Part shown: one piece after another, positions 1 to 7,962 of the stretch
Layout of the letters: each line of letters begins with the position of its first letter
Position numbering within the stretch: the first letter of the stretch is position 1
Assembly (NCBI GenBank): GCA_963696495.1
Contig: CAVOKJ010000003.1
Span: forward strand, 496,001 to 560,000
From: Bog-756 sp963696495
GTDB taxonomy: Bacteria > Actinomycetota > Acidimicrobiia > Acidimicrobiales > RAAP-2
Reading direction: 5' to 3'
DNA: 64,000 nt
The notes under the pieces: generated by a model
Told to the model about the DNA's origin: nothing
Databases searched by the model: none
The model's input: the letters and a program-made list of their open reading frames with translations, nothing else
Translations under genes and position numbers: made by a program

Positions 1-1097
1 GCCCGCTCGATGCCGCAGGCCGACCACTCGTCGATGGTGTCGTCGGACTCGACCGGTCGACGGATGAGCGACGGCGGCAGGCGGGGGGCGTCGGGGGCGA
101 AGCGCACCATCATCTCGGCCATGACGGCGCGGTCGACGAGGGACGGGTCGAGGTGCTGGCGGAGCGCGGCGACGTTCCGTTTCTCCCAGTGGCCGACGAG
201 GTCGCAGTAGAGGGCGGCGGCCCAGGCCACCCCGCCCTCCAGGAACACGAAGTTCATGCTCGGGAAACGGGCGGGCACCCCCCCGAGGAAGAGGGACTTG
301 GCCAGTGACTGCTGGCCCTCGGCGAGCATCGAGAGGTGGTTGAACACGTAGCTGGAGATGGACCGGTAGGGAGTCATCCCGATGAACCCCGAGTGGAAGG
401 CGATCGACACCCCGAGCTCGGCTGCCGTGGCCCACACCGGGTCGTAGTCGAACGCCGAGTCCACCCCGAACTGGTCCAGCCAGAACGCGTACCGGGACAG
501 CTCGGGGTCGCGGCCGGCGAGGGCGCCGAACGGCCGTTGCACGTAGCCGGCGCACACGACGGCCTTGAATCCCAACTCGTGCACCGAGTACTCGAGCTCG
601 GCCACCGCCTCCTCCGGGGTGTGCATGGGGATGGCGGCCACCGGGGTGAGCCGGTCGGACAGCGGAGCGAACGTCTCGGCGTTGGCCCGGTTGAGGGCGC
701 GACAGGTTCCCCGCCGGTACCGTTCGTCCGCCGTGTGCAGGAACACCAGCCCCAGGCTCGGATAGACGACTCCGAAGTCGATCCCGATCTCGTCCAGCCG
801 CTCGTAGAGCAGGCCGGGGAAGAGGGCCGTGGCGAGGTCGATGGTCCTGGCGGCCGGGGCGCTCCACCAGGGGCCCCGGGGTGTCCGGGTGTCGGCCCGC
901 TCCGCCGCGGTCTGCTCGTGCCAGGTCCGGTCGGTGCCGCCGTCGGGGGGTACCATCCGGCGCAGCGAAGGGTGCTCGAGCGACAGGCCCTCCTGCTCGA
1001 GATAGGGCGCCAGCAGCGGCAGGTGTTCGGCCATGTGGCCGTCGATGTCGATGACCGGATGACCCAGGCGCCGGTGAATCTCGGGGGACGAGGCCAT
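1..1097 (-). CDS. Amidohydrolase family 2 metal-dependent hydrolase, partial at window edge
   Basis: The 3' part lies outside the window; at least 365 residues are visible. The protein opens with a family-typical IDIDGHMAE segment (residues about 16-24), where the usual N-terminal D-x-H metal motif of the amidohydrolase-2 (aminocarboxymuconate-semialdehyde decarboxylase-like) superfamily sits. Later landmarks are FGVVYPSLGL, VAAIPMHTPEEAVAEL and SIAFHSGF, the last holding a likely metal-binding His. Such enzymes hydrolyse or decarboxylate ring-derived acids, and the substrate cannot be told here. The ATG at 1097 lies 7 nt after a TATATT hexamer (minus strand, 1110-1105), so a leaderless start is possible. 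It is divergent from the D-aminoacylase-like gene 46 bp away, which suggests shared control of one catabolic function. Confidence 0.85.
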   Translation of the reverse strand, partial: MASSPEIHRRLGHPVIDIDGHMAEHLPLLAPYLEQEGLSLEHPSLRRMVPPDGGTDRTWHEQTAAERADTRTPRGPWWSAPAARTIDLATALFPGLLYERLDEIGIDFGVVYPSLGLVFLHTADERYRRGTCRALNRANAETFAPLSDRLTPVAAIPMHTPEEAVAELEYSVHELGFKAVVCAGYVQRPFGALAGRDPELSRYAFWLDQFGVDSAFDYDPVWATAAELGVSIAFHSGFIGMTPYRSISSYVFNHLSMLAEGQQSLAKSLFLGGVPARFPSMNFVFLEGGVAWAAALYCDLVGHWEKRNVAALRQHLDPSLVDRAVMAEMMVRFAPDAPRLPPSLIRRPVESDDTIDEWSACGIER

Positions 1098-1143
1098 CTC
1101 GCCTAATATACGCTCATTACTCGCCGTTCCGGCAAGGGGGTCC

Positions 1144-2841
1144 ATGGCCTACGACATCGTGATCCGGGGCGGCACCGTGGTCGACGGCTCGGGGCTCGGC
1201 TCGTTCCGGGCCGACGTCGGCATCGTGGGCGACCGCATCGCCTTCGTGGGGCCCATCCACGAACGGGGCACCACGGAGATCGACGCCGAGGGACACGCGG
1301 TCACCCCGGGCTTCATCGACGGCCACACCCACATGGACGCCCAGGTCTTCTGGGACGCCACCGGGTCGAGCTCGTGCTTCCACGGGGTCACGTCGGCCGT
1401 CATGGGCAACTGCGGGTTCACCCTCGCCCCGGTGCGCACCGCCCAGCGCTCACTGGTGGTCCGCAATCTCGAACGGGCCGAGGACATCGACCCGGCCGCC
1501 CTGGCTGCCGGCATCGACTGGTGCTTCGAGACGTTCCCCGAGTACCTCGACGCCGTCGACCGGCTGCCCAAGGGGATCAACTTCGCCGCCCAGGTCGGGC
1601 ACTCGGCCCTGCGGACCTGGGCCATGGGCGAGCGGGCCTTCGAACAGGAGTCGACCGACGCCGACCTGGCGGCCATGAAGGGGCAGTTGGCCGCCTCCCT
1701 TCACGCCGGGGCCATCGGCTTGTCCACCTCGCGCACCCGCCACCACGAGACCTCGGACAACCGTCCGGTGGCGTCCCGCCTGGCCTCGTGGGAGGAGGTC
1801 GCCGAGCTGGTGGGCGTGATGGGCTCCGCCGGCACGGGCATCTTCGAGACGGCCGACGCCGCCATGTCCGACCCGGATCCGGAACGCCGCCGACAGGGCC
1901 TGGCGCGGATCCGCGACCTGGCGGTGCGCACGCAGGTGCCGATCACGTTCGGCCTGGTGGCCACCCGCGGGTCCGACTACCTCCTCGACTTCCTCGACGA
2001 GTCGGCGGAAGCCGGGGGCCGGCTCATCGCCCAGACCCACTGCCGGGGGATCTCGGTGCTGCTCTCGCTCAAGACGCGCCTCCCCTTCGACCTGCTGGAC
2101 GAGTGGAGCGCCCTGCGCCGGCTCGAGCTGGGCGAGCAGCTCCGCGTCCTCGGCGACCCCGAGCTCCGGCGCCCGTTCGTCGATGCGGCCATCGGGGCCG
2201 ACTACTCCGGCTGGGCGGGCGTGGGCGCCCAGGCCCGGCCCCCCGATTTCGAGGGCATCCGCGTCTACCGGCAGGGCCTCCCGCCGAACCCCTCGGTGGC
2301 CGACATCGGACGCCAGCGGAACCTCCACCCGGCGGAGGCCATGGTCGCCCTGTGCGTCGAGTCGGGCGGGGACCAGCTGTTCATCCAGCCGAGCCTCTAC
2401 CCCCAGGACGAATCGGTGCTGCTCCGGGCGCTGCGCCACCCGAGGGCGGTGATGACCTTCTCGGACTCGGGCGCCCACCTGAGTCAGATCGCCGACTCCT
2501 CGATCCACACCCACCTGCTCGGCCACTGGGTCCGGGACCGCCGGGAGTTCACCCTGGAGGAGGCCGTGCGGATGGTCACCCTGGCGCCCGCGCTGGCCTG
2601 GGGACTCGCCGATCGGGGACTGCTCCGTGCCGGCATGGTCGCCGACATCAACGTGTTCGACCCGACCACGGTGGGCCCGGCGGTCCCGACCCTGGTCGAC
2701 GACCTCCCCGCCGGCGGGCGGCGGTTGGAGCAGCGGTCCCACGGGTTCCGCGGCACGCTGGTCAACGGCCAGGTGACGCTCCGGGACGGCGATCCCACCG
2801 GGGCCACGCCGGGCCGTCTCCTCCGGCGGCGATCTGCGTGA
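1144..2841 (+). CDS. N-acyl-D-amino-acid deacylase family amidohydrolase
   Basis: This is a full-length 565-residue member of the D-aminoacylase branch of the amidohydrolase superfamily. It shows the N-terminal beta-sandwich strand MAYDIVIRGGTVVDGSG, the metal motif GHTHMD (His61, His63), NCGFTLAP, VGHSALR, QTHCRG and FSDSGAHLSQ, whose Asp (about residue 441) is the expected catalytic or metal ligand. The ATG follows an AAGGGGG ribosome site. Family members hydrolyse N-acyl-D-amino acids, but many actinobacterial homologues in catabolic clusters have unknown substrates, so the exact reaction is not assigned. It is divergent from another amidohydrolase and next to a cyclase/SDR/hydrolase operon, which fits opening of an amide or lactam-like compound. 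Confidence 0.85.
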   Translation: MAYDIVIRGGTVVDGSGLGSFRADVGIVGDRIAFVGPIHERGTTEIDAEGHAVTPGFIDGHTHMDAQVFWDATGSSSCFHGVTSAVMGNCGFTLAPVRTAQRSLVVRNLERAEDIDPAALAAGIDWCFETFPEYLDAVDRLPKGINFAAQVGHSALRTWAMGERAFEQESTDADLAAMKGQLAASLHAGAIGLSTSRTRHHETSDNRPVASRLASWEEVAELVGVMGSAGTGIFETADAAMSDPDPERRRQGLARIRDLAVRTQVPITFGLVATRGSDYLLDFLDESAEAGGRLIAQTHCRGISVLLSLKTRLPFDLLDEWSALRRLELGEQLRVLGDPELRRPFVDAAIGADYSGWAGVGAQARPPDFEGIRVYRQGLPPNPSVADIGRQRNLHPAEAMVALCVESGGDQLFIQPSLYPQDESVLLRALRHPRAVMTFSDSGAHLSQIADSSIHTHLLGHWVRDRREFTLEEAVRMVTLAPALAWGLADRGLLRAGMVADINVFDPTTVGPAVPTLVDDLPAGGRRLEQRSHGFRGTLVNGQVTLRDGDPTGATPGRLLRRRSA

Positions 2842-2898
2842 CGGACCGGCGACGCCGGCGATCTGGAGGGCGGGCGGGCGGCCCGGGCCGGCCGGCGG

Positions 2899-3291
2899 TC
2901 AGCGCATCCACAGGGTCCGGGCGGCCCGGGAGCGGATCAGCCACCGACCCTGCTCGTGGACCAGCTCGTCCACGTAGTCGATCCCGAGGGTGAGGTCGCT
3001 CGAGCCCGGGGCGCCGTCACCGAGCTGGAAGACGACGGCGTAGGCGTCCGAGGTGGCGCGGTCGGAGCCCTCCTCGTGGGTGATCAGTGGATCGCCCACC
3101 AGGTGCATGCTCACCGGGAACGCCCGGGGCGCCCGCATGGTGCCCAGCCACTCGTCGAGCGTCTGGGACCCTCGGGCGCCGGTGACGGTGGCATCGGGAT
3201 GGAACAGGGCGGCCAGGGCGTCGACGTCCCGCCGGTCGACGGCCCGGGCGAACCGCTGCAACAGGGCCCTGATGTCATCGGTGGCGGTCAC
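2899..3291 (-). CDS. SnoaL-like / NTF2-like protein
   Basis: A 130-residue polypeptide with a typical NTF2/SnoaL layout. It has an N-terminal helix (DDIRALLQRFARAVDRRDVD), the ALAALFHPDATVTG strand after it, and a C-terminal sheet ending GRWLIRSRAARTLW. SnoaL_4-type proteins are small cone-shaped dehydratase, isomerase or ligand-binding subunits. The start chosen is the GTG at 3291, which overlaps the stop of the upstream cyclase gene (GTGA); longer readings from further upstream only shadow that gene. It is the last gene of a five-gene minus-strand operon. The substrate is unknown, and the context suggests a step in the pathway served by the neighbouring SDR and cyclase. Confidence 0.75.
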   Translation of the reverse strand: MTATDDIRALLQRFARAVDRRDVDALAALFHPDATVTGARGSQTLDEWLGTMRAPRAFPVSMHLVGDPLITHEEGSDRATSDAYAVVFQLGDGAPGSSDLTLGIDYVDELVHEQGRWLIRSRAARTLWMR

Positions 3292-4223
3292 AGGACGGCG
3301 ACGGGGTTGACCGGACAGCCGGTTCCGCGGGCGATGCGGAGCGGGGCCATCGTGAACAGGAACGTCCACCGGCCGACAGCGGCGCACCGCTGGGCCAGCG
3401 GTGCGAGCCGCATGTTGTCGATCAGGGGGAGGCCCATGGCGGTGATGCCGATCTGGTGGACGGGGAAGGGCCACCGGGGGGTCCCGACGAACGGCATCGG
3501 GTCGGAGATGCCGTCGCTGCCGAGCACGGCCACCTCGCGCTCCTGGATCCAGGGGAGGCACTCGGCGTGGAGCCCGGCGAAGCCGTCGAAGCCCTGCTTC
3601 GCCGCCTGACGGGCGGCACGGCCCCAGGCCACCAGGAGCACGTCACCCGCCCCCACCCGTACGCCCTCGGCTCGCTCGGCCGTCTCGAGGTCGTCGACCG
3701 TGACCACCTCGCCGGTGTCGAGGTAGGCGCTCCCGACGGCCCGGGGGATGTCGAGCAGCACCCCGCGGCCGACCACACCGTCGGCCATGGAGAGGACCGT
3801 GTTGGACGAGGCGCCGTCGCTGCGCACGTCGCTGGCCGGCCGGCCCCCGTACATCTGTCCCCGCACGAACATGTGGGAGAGGGCGTCGACGTGGGTGGTC
3901 AGGAGACCGTGCACGTCGAGGGAGAGGTGGTCGCGCGCCGCCTCGTACCCGGGGATGCCCTGGGAATCGCGTGCGTCCCCCGACGCCAGCATGTGGTGCT
4001 GCACCGGGTACGGGTGCTCCGGTCGGGGCTCGGTGGCGAGGTTGTGGGCGAGGCTCACCGACTCGCCGCTGACCACCGTGGCCACCGCACGCGCCCGTCG
4101 GGCGTCCGTCAGGTGGTTGAGGGTCCCCCGCTCGTCGCCTTCCCCCCAGCGGCCCCAGTTCTTCAGCGACTCGTACATGGCGTCGAGCTCGTCGGTGGTC
4201 GGGACCCGGTCGCTGCTCCCCAT
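3288..4223 (-). CDS. Cyclase family protein (kynurenine-formamidase-like)
   Basis: A 311-residue protein of the cyclase family (PF04199). The metal-binding motif appears as LTTHVDALSH, a variant of the family HGTHxDxxxH, near residues 108-117. Further family traits are the start GRWGEGDERGTLN, LSMADGVVGRGVLLD, DVLLVAWG and the late VLGSDGISD segment. These metal-dependent hydrolases open amide or ester bonds (kynurenine formamidase, isatin hydrolase), and this longer type is common in actinobacterial catabolic clusters. It lies 13 bp after the TetR gene and overlaps the SnoaL-like gene by 4 bp, so all are probably on one transcript. Confidence 0.85.
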   Translation of the reverse strand: MGSSDRVPTTDELDAMYESLKNWGRWGEGDERGTLNHLTDARRARAVATVVSGESVSLAHNLATEPRPEHPYPVQHHMLASGDARDSQGIPGYEAARDHLSLDVHGLLTTHVDALSHMFVRGQMYGGRPASDVRSDGASSNTVLSMADGVVGRGVLLDIPRAVGSAYLDTGEVVTVDDLETAERAEGVRVGAGDVLLVAWGRAARQAAKQGFDGFAGLHAECLPWIQEREVAVLGSDGISDPMPFVGTPRWPFPVHQIGITAMGLPLIDNMRLAPLAQRCAAVGRWTFLFTMAPLRIARGTGCPVNPVAVL

Positions 4224-4236
4224 GGTCGACAGCTTG

Positions 4237-4878
4237 TCAGTTGCCGGGGTGGGTGGCGGTCATCGCCCCGACCACCATGTCGATGAGGTTGTCCACGAAG
4301 CGGTCGTCGGACAGCACGTCGTCGGTCCGGCCGGCATCCCCCCGGTCGAGGAGCCGGGCCCGGTCGGCGGCGGCCCGCCCGATGAAGGCGATGCAGATCT
4401 CCCGGCGCACCCGCCACAGGTCGGGCGGCACCTCCGGGCAGCGCTCCTCCAGGAGCTCCCAGGCGGTGTGCCCGTCGGTCTGGGAGAGGAGGCGGCGGAT
4501 GTCGGGGGTCGTCCGGTCGATGGCCCCGGCCATCTCGGACCCGATCTGCAGATAGGCACGCTCACGCCAGCCGCGCTGGGCGAACTCGGTGATCGGGCGG
4601 ACGACGGCCTCGGCCGCCGCCCGGACGTCACCGGCCGGCCGCGACCTGGCCCGCTCCAGCAGCTCGTGGCGACGGGCGGCGATGACCGGGACGTGGCGGG
4701 ACAGCAGCGCCACCAGGACGTCGTCGCGACTGCCGAAGTGGTAGTGGACGGCCGAGGCGTTGCGCTGGTCGGCGGCCCGCACGATCTCGGCCAGCGACAC
4801 GTTGTCGATGCCCCGTTCGGCATACAGCCGTGCCGCCGCGTCCAGCAACCGGTCCGGCGTGGAGGTCGGAACGGCCAC
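4237..4878 (-). CDS. TetR/AcrR family transcriptional regulator
   Basis: The 213-residue protein has a typical TetR N-terminal helix-turn-helix: RLLDAAARLYAERGIDNVSL leads into EIVRAADQRNASAVHYHFGS at residues about 9-48. The C-terminal helical domain (dimerisation and ligand binding) is divergent, as usual. It is embedded in the operon, 3 bp after the SDR gene and 13 bp before the cyclase gene, so it likely senses a pathway intermediate and represses its own operon. No clear palindrome was found just upstream of the first gene (6551), so the operator is not located. Confidence 0.85.
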   Translation of the reverse strand: MAVPTSTPDRLLDAAARLYAERGIDNVSLAEIVRAADQRNASAVHYHFGSRDDVLVALLSRHVPVIAARRHELLERARSRPAGDVRAAAEAVVRPITEFAQRGWRERAYLQIGSEMAGAIDRTTPDIRRLLSQTDGHTAWELLEERCPEVPPDLWRVRREICIAFIGRAAADRARLLDRGDAGRTDDVLSDDRFVDNLIDMVVGAMTATHPGN

Positions 4879-4881
4879 CGC

Positions 4882-5721
4882 TCAGGGCCACCCGGGGAGA
4901 AGTCCGAGCTCCCGGCAGAGGGGCTGGGCCTCCACCCACTGACCGCTGCGCTCACGCGCCTCGGGTGCCGTCACCAGCCAGGCGGCCACCGCACCCACCA
5001 CGTCGGCCGGCGCCCCGGCCGAGGCATCGAACCCGAATCCGCCCATGTCGATGGCGATCCGCTCGGTGGCGATGAAGCCGGGGCTGAGGTTGTAGGCCAG
5101 TATCCCCCTGCCGCCGAGCTCGACGGCCAGCATGCCCGCCAGCCGGTGCAGCGCCCCCTTGGACATGCCGTACCCGAGGCCCCAGCCGCCGCTCCCGGCC
5201 GGCTTCGACGGATCGGTGGCCCCCGAGGTCGACGCCAGGTTGATGATCACGCCGGAGCCCCGCGCCACCATCGACGGGAGCACCTGCTTGGTCAGGATGA
5301 CCGGGGCCATCACGTTGGCCTCGAGGTGGCGGTCGATCAACTCCACCCCGGTGTCGAGGATCGGGTCCATGTGACCCGGCCCGACGTAGCGGCCGTTGTT
5401 GACCAGCACGTCGATCCGGCCCCACCGCTCCATGACGGTGGCGACCGCCGAACCGAGCGAGGTCCGGTCCAACAGGTCGAGGTACACGGCCAGGGCCCTC
5501 GACCCGCACGCCTCCACCAGCCCGGCCGTGGTGTCGAGCGAACCGGGCAGCGCGGTGGTGTCGGACGAGGCGACCGTCGACGAGTGCTCGCGCCGCTCGC
5601 CCTCGCGCCGGGTCCGGGCGCCGATGGCCACATCGAGTCCGGCCTGGGCCAGATGCACGGCGATCGCCTTCCCGATCCCCCGGCTCGCCCCGGTCACCAG
5701 CGCCACCCGCCGCCCGGTCAT
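4882..5721 (-). CDS. SDR family NAD(P)-dependent oxidoreductase
   Basis: A 279-residue classical short-chain dehydrogenase. The cofactor motif TGASRGIG is at residues 10-17, NNG at 108-110 replaces the usual NNAG, the catalytic Ser lies in NLASTSGA (about 164), and Tyr184/Lys188 form the YGMSK motif. A 20-odd residue loop (about 41-62) between beta-2 and alpha-3 is longer than usual. SDRs oxidise alcohols or reduce ketones; the substrate is unknown. Its ATG overlaps the stop of the upstream alpha/beta hydrolase gene (ATGA at 5718-5721), indicating translational coupling. Confidence 0.85.
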   Translation of the reverse strand: MTGRRVALVTGASRGIGKAIAVHLAQAGLDVAIGARTRREGERREHSSTVASSDTTALPGSLDTTAGLVEACGSRALAVYLDLLDRTSLGSAVATVMERWGRIDVLVNNGRYVGPGHMDPILDTGVELIDRHLEANVMAPVILTKQVLPSMVARGSGVIINLASTSGATDPSKPAGSGGWGLGYGMSKGALHRLAGMLAVELGGRGILAYNLSPGFIATERIAIDMGGFGFDASAGAPADVVGAVAAWLVTAPEARERSGQWVEAQPLCRELGLLPGWP

Positions 5722-6551
5722 CCTCGGCTTCCCGACGACGGGGGCGGAGGGGTGGCGACCGGTCCGGACAGGAACCGGAACACCTCGGGCAGGCTCGTGC
5801 GGTCCTGGGCCACGAAGGCGTGGCCACCGTCATAGACGTGCAGCTCGGCATGCTCGATGCGCGAGGCGATCGCCCTGCTGTTGCCGGGAGGGGCGATGCC
5901 GTCGTAGTGACCGCAGGCCACGAAGGTGGGGCACGTGATCGCACCCAGGCGGTCCCAGACGTCGTGGTGGCGCCGGGCCTCGAACTGCTCGGCCGCGCCG
6001 CGCCGCGACTCGGCGCCGGCTCCGTCGGCCCTGGCGGCGAGCATCTCGCAGAGGGCCCGGTCGTCCGGGTGGGCCGCCAGCCATTCGTCGTCGAAGCGGG
6101 TGTCGAGCAATCGGCGGGCGACCCGGTCGCGGTCGGCCCGGTCCAGCTCCTCGAGCTCGTGGAGTGGATAGGACGAACCCCCGGCTCCCCCCGCCGAGGT
6201 GCACAGCAGGGCGAGCCGCTCGACGCGGTCGGGCGCGGTCACCGCCACCTCCTGGGCCACCATCCCCCCGAAGCTGAGCCCGCAGACGCGGGCCGAGCCC
6301 CACCCGACGGCGTCCACCACCGTCAGCACGTCCGACGCGCAGGTGGCCATGTCGTACGGCCCGCCGGTCGGGCCGCTGCGACCCATGCCCCGGTAGTCGG
6401 CAACGAGGAGTTGGAAGCGGGCGCCGAACAGGTCGAGGAGAAGGCGGGATCCCTCGACGGTGGAGCCGGACCCGAGGAGGAACAGCAGGCGAGGGCCGTC
6501 CCCCGTGCACTCGTAGTAGAGCTCGGTGTCGTCGGTGGTCACGATGGGCAT
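5718..6551 (-). CDS. Alpha/beta hydrolase
   Basis: A 277-residue alpha/beta-hydrolase fold protein. The nucleophile elbow is GLSFGG with Ser93, preceded by the oxyanion region LLFLLGSGS and by ADYRGMGRSG, typical of esterases and C-C hydrolases. The catalytic His is in YDGGHAF near the C-terminus, and the acid lies probably in CGHYDGI. The ATG at 6551 was chosen because the domain begins there (MPIVTTDDTELYYEC); the open frame extends over 600 bp further upstream but with no domain match. It is the first gene of the five-gene operon, so the promoter should lie between 6552 and the divergent small gene at 6728. Confidence 0.8.
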   Translation of the reverse strand: MPIVTTDDTELYYECTGDGPRLLFLLGSGSTVEGSRLLLDLFGARFQLLVADYRGMGRSGPTGGPYDMATCASDVLTVVDAVGWGSARVCGLSFGGMVAQEVAVTAPDRVERLALLCTSAGGAGGSSYPLHELEELDRADRDRVARRLLDTRFDDEWLAAHPDDRALCEMLAARADGAGAESRRGAAEQFEARRHHDVWDRLGAITCPTFVACGHYDGIAPPGNSRAIASRIEHAELHVYDGGHAFVAQDRTSLPEVFRFLSGPVATPPPPSSGSRG

Positions 6552-6727
6552 GGCGGCCTCGCTTGGGGCTCGGGCACTGCTCGGAGCCTCGTGAGTATGG
6601 CATGGGCCTCCGACGGGCGGCCTCTCGTCCGGGCGGCGGTTCGAGCCGCTGGTTTGAGGCGGCCCGTGCAGGGTACGCGCCCTACGAGCAGACCCCATCC
6701 CGGGGACGACGACAGGAGCGGCGAACC

Positions 6728-6949
6728 ATGGACGAGCGCACGGAGCCCGATGACTCCACGCTGGAGGCAGAGCACAGCGAGGAGGGCCGGACCCACGTGG
6801 CGGACCGACCGCCCACCTCGGAGGAGGAGGCGGCCGCCGACGAGCAGCAGTCTCAGGCCGGTGCGGAGGAGCTCCGGCGCGTGGCCGAGCACTACGAGGA
6901 GATGAACCGGATCGGTGCCAACGTGAAGGGCGAGGGTCGGATCCCCTGA
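6728..6949 (+). CDS. Small acidic hypothetical protein
   Basis: A 73-residue, Glu/Asp-rich, cysteine-free protein preceded by a good AGGAG ribosome site 9 nt before the ATG. The first 45 residues look disordered (many E, D, Q, T), while the tail AEELRRVAEHYEEMNRIGAN is helical and ends KGEGRIP. I recall similar tails in short uncharacterised actinobacterial proteins but cannot name a family. No membrane segment or metal motif is present, and no function is proposed. Confidence 0.6.
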   Translation: MDERTEPDDSTLEAEHSEEGRTHVADRPPTSEEEAAADEQQSQAGAEELRRVAEHYEEMNRIGANVKGEGRIP

Positions 6950-7147
6950 CGGGGCGGTGCGGCGGCGCCTCGAGGGCGGGTCGCGCCGGCATGGCTCCGG
7001 GTGCGGGTGCGGGTGCGGCGGCGCCGACACCGACGGCGGCGGCCGGGAGGGTCGTTGCGGGAGCGCCGGCCGATTGGTTTTGAAAATAACGTTCGGAAGG
7101 TATGCAGCCGGTGGGCCCCCCGGGCCGGGTCCGGGCTGACCTCCGGG
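6950..7147. other. Intergenic region with an isolated A/T-rich patch
   Basis: About 200 bp, extremely G/C-rich, with simple repeats of the gcgggt type around 7000-7016. At 7075-7105 it has a sharply A/T-richer patch containing ttttgaaaataacgttc. The patch could be a promoter, but no gene starts close enough on either strand to assign it. No gene is seen. Confidence 0.4.
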
Positions 7148-7837
7148 TCAGGCGAGCAGGGCCGCGTGGGGCACTGCGCACGCCATCCGCTTGATCGCCG
7201 CCAACGTGCCGGCGTCCTTGGCCGCATTGGCACGCGCGAGTTCGAGCGCGGCGGGCAGCAGTTCGTCTTCAGCGAAGGAGCACCCGACGATGCCCAGGGC
7301 GGCGGCGTCCTTGCCCCCGTAGCGCCGCCCCGTGGTCATGGCCTCGAAGGCCACCGAGGAGGAGAGGCGCGACTGGATGAGGGTCGCCATACCCGGGGTG
7401 AAGGACATCCGGATGTCGATCTCGGGAAGGCAGAAGAAGCCCCGGTCGGCGCGCATCACCCGGGCGTCGTGCGCCAGGGCGAACATGGCCCCCGCTGCGA
7501 AGCAGTGCCCCTGGACAGCGGCGATCGTCGGCACCGGCAGGACCAGCAGCCGGGCCAGCAGGGTCTGCACATCGGCCAGGAACTCCGAGAGCTGGTCGCC
7601 GTGGGCGCCCAACCAGTCGAGGTCGAGCCCGTTGTGCCAGATCTTGCCCGTGGCGACCGTGACGAGGCCACGGGGCTCCGGCGCCGCCTCGACCTGGTCC
7701 AGGAGGTCGTGGATGCGGGAGATCGACTCGGGATTGAATCGGTGGTCCCCTTCGCCGAGGTCGAGGAGGAACAGTTCGCCGTCACGCCGGAGTTCGATCA
7801 CCGGCCCAGGTTCGCGCATCGGCGCACGGGTATCCAT
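7148..7837 (-). CDS. Enoyl-CoA hydratase/isomerase family protein
   Basis: A 229-residue crotonase-fold protein, slightly short for the family (about 255). The segment HNGLDLDWLG corresponds to the first oxyanion-hole region, and VQGHCFAAGAMFALAHD to the second (usual AVNGxAxGGGxxLALACD); the usual catalytic Glu positions are not conserved. FCLPEIDIRMSFTPGM fits the family helix-3 region. It could be an enoyl-CoA isomerase or a thioesterase-like crotonase. The ATG at 7837 and another at 7819 are both plausible, and neither has a strong ribosome site. It is divergent from the secreted transglycosylase-like gene. Confidence 0.8.
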   Translation of the reverse strand: MDTRAPMREPGPVIELRRDGELFLLDLGEGDHRFNPESISRIHDLLDQVEAAPEPRGLVTVATGKIWHNGLDLDWLGAHGDQLSEFLADVQTLLARLLVLPVPTIAAVQGHCFAAGAMFALAHDARVMRADRGFFCLPEIDIRMSFTPGMATLIQSRLSSSVAFEAMTTGRRYGGKDAAALGIVGCSFAEDELLPAALELARANAAKDAGTLAAIKRMACAVPHAALLA

Positions 7838-7907
7838 CCGAAAAGGAGGTTCCTGACGACCCGTCACAGCCAAAACCCCTGGTGGGGTGGGGTCCCGTTT
7901 GTCTATT

Positions 7908-7921
7908 GCCGCCCCGGCGGC
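7908..7921 (+). terminator. Short GC hairpin followed by A/T-rich tract in leader of the wall-hydrolase gene
   Basis: GCCGCC-CC-GGCGGC is a perfect 6-bp inverted repeat followed by taaatttt, 42 bp before the signal-peptide ATG. It could be a leader attenuator or a weak intrinsic terminator; the stem is short, so support is modest. Confidence 0.3.
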
Positions 7922-7962
7922 TAAATTTTGCAACCATTGTGTTTCACGCCCGGTTCACACCG

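Noticed and set aside
1374..2993. Long plus-strand ORF of 539 codons
   Set aside because: A shadow of the D-aminoacylase gene in another frame; Pro/Arg/Gly-rich with no domain.
3748..5835. 695-codon plus-strand ORF
   Set aside because: Antisense shadow over the TetR, SDR and cyclase genes; composition typical of non-coding high-GC frames.
7840..7962. c-di-AMP (ydaO) riboswitch before the Rpf-like gene
   Set aside because: Only a weak ACCCGTCACAGCC-like stretch is present; the conserved cores expected further upstream are not seen.
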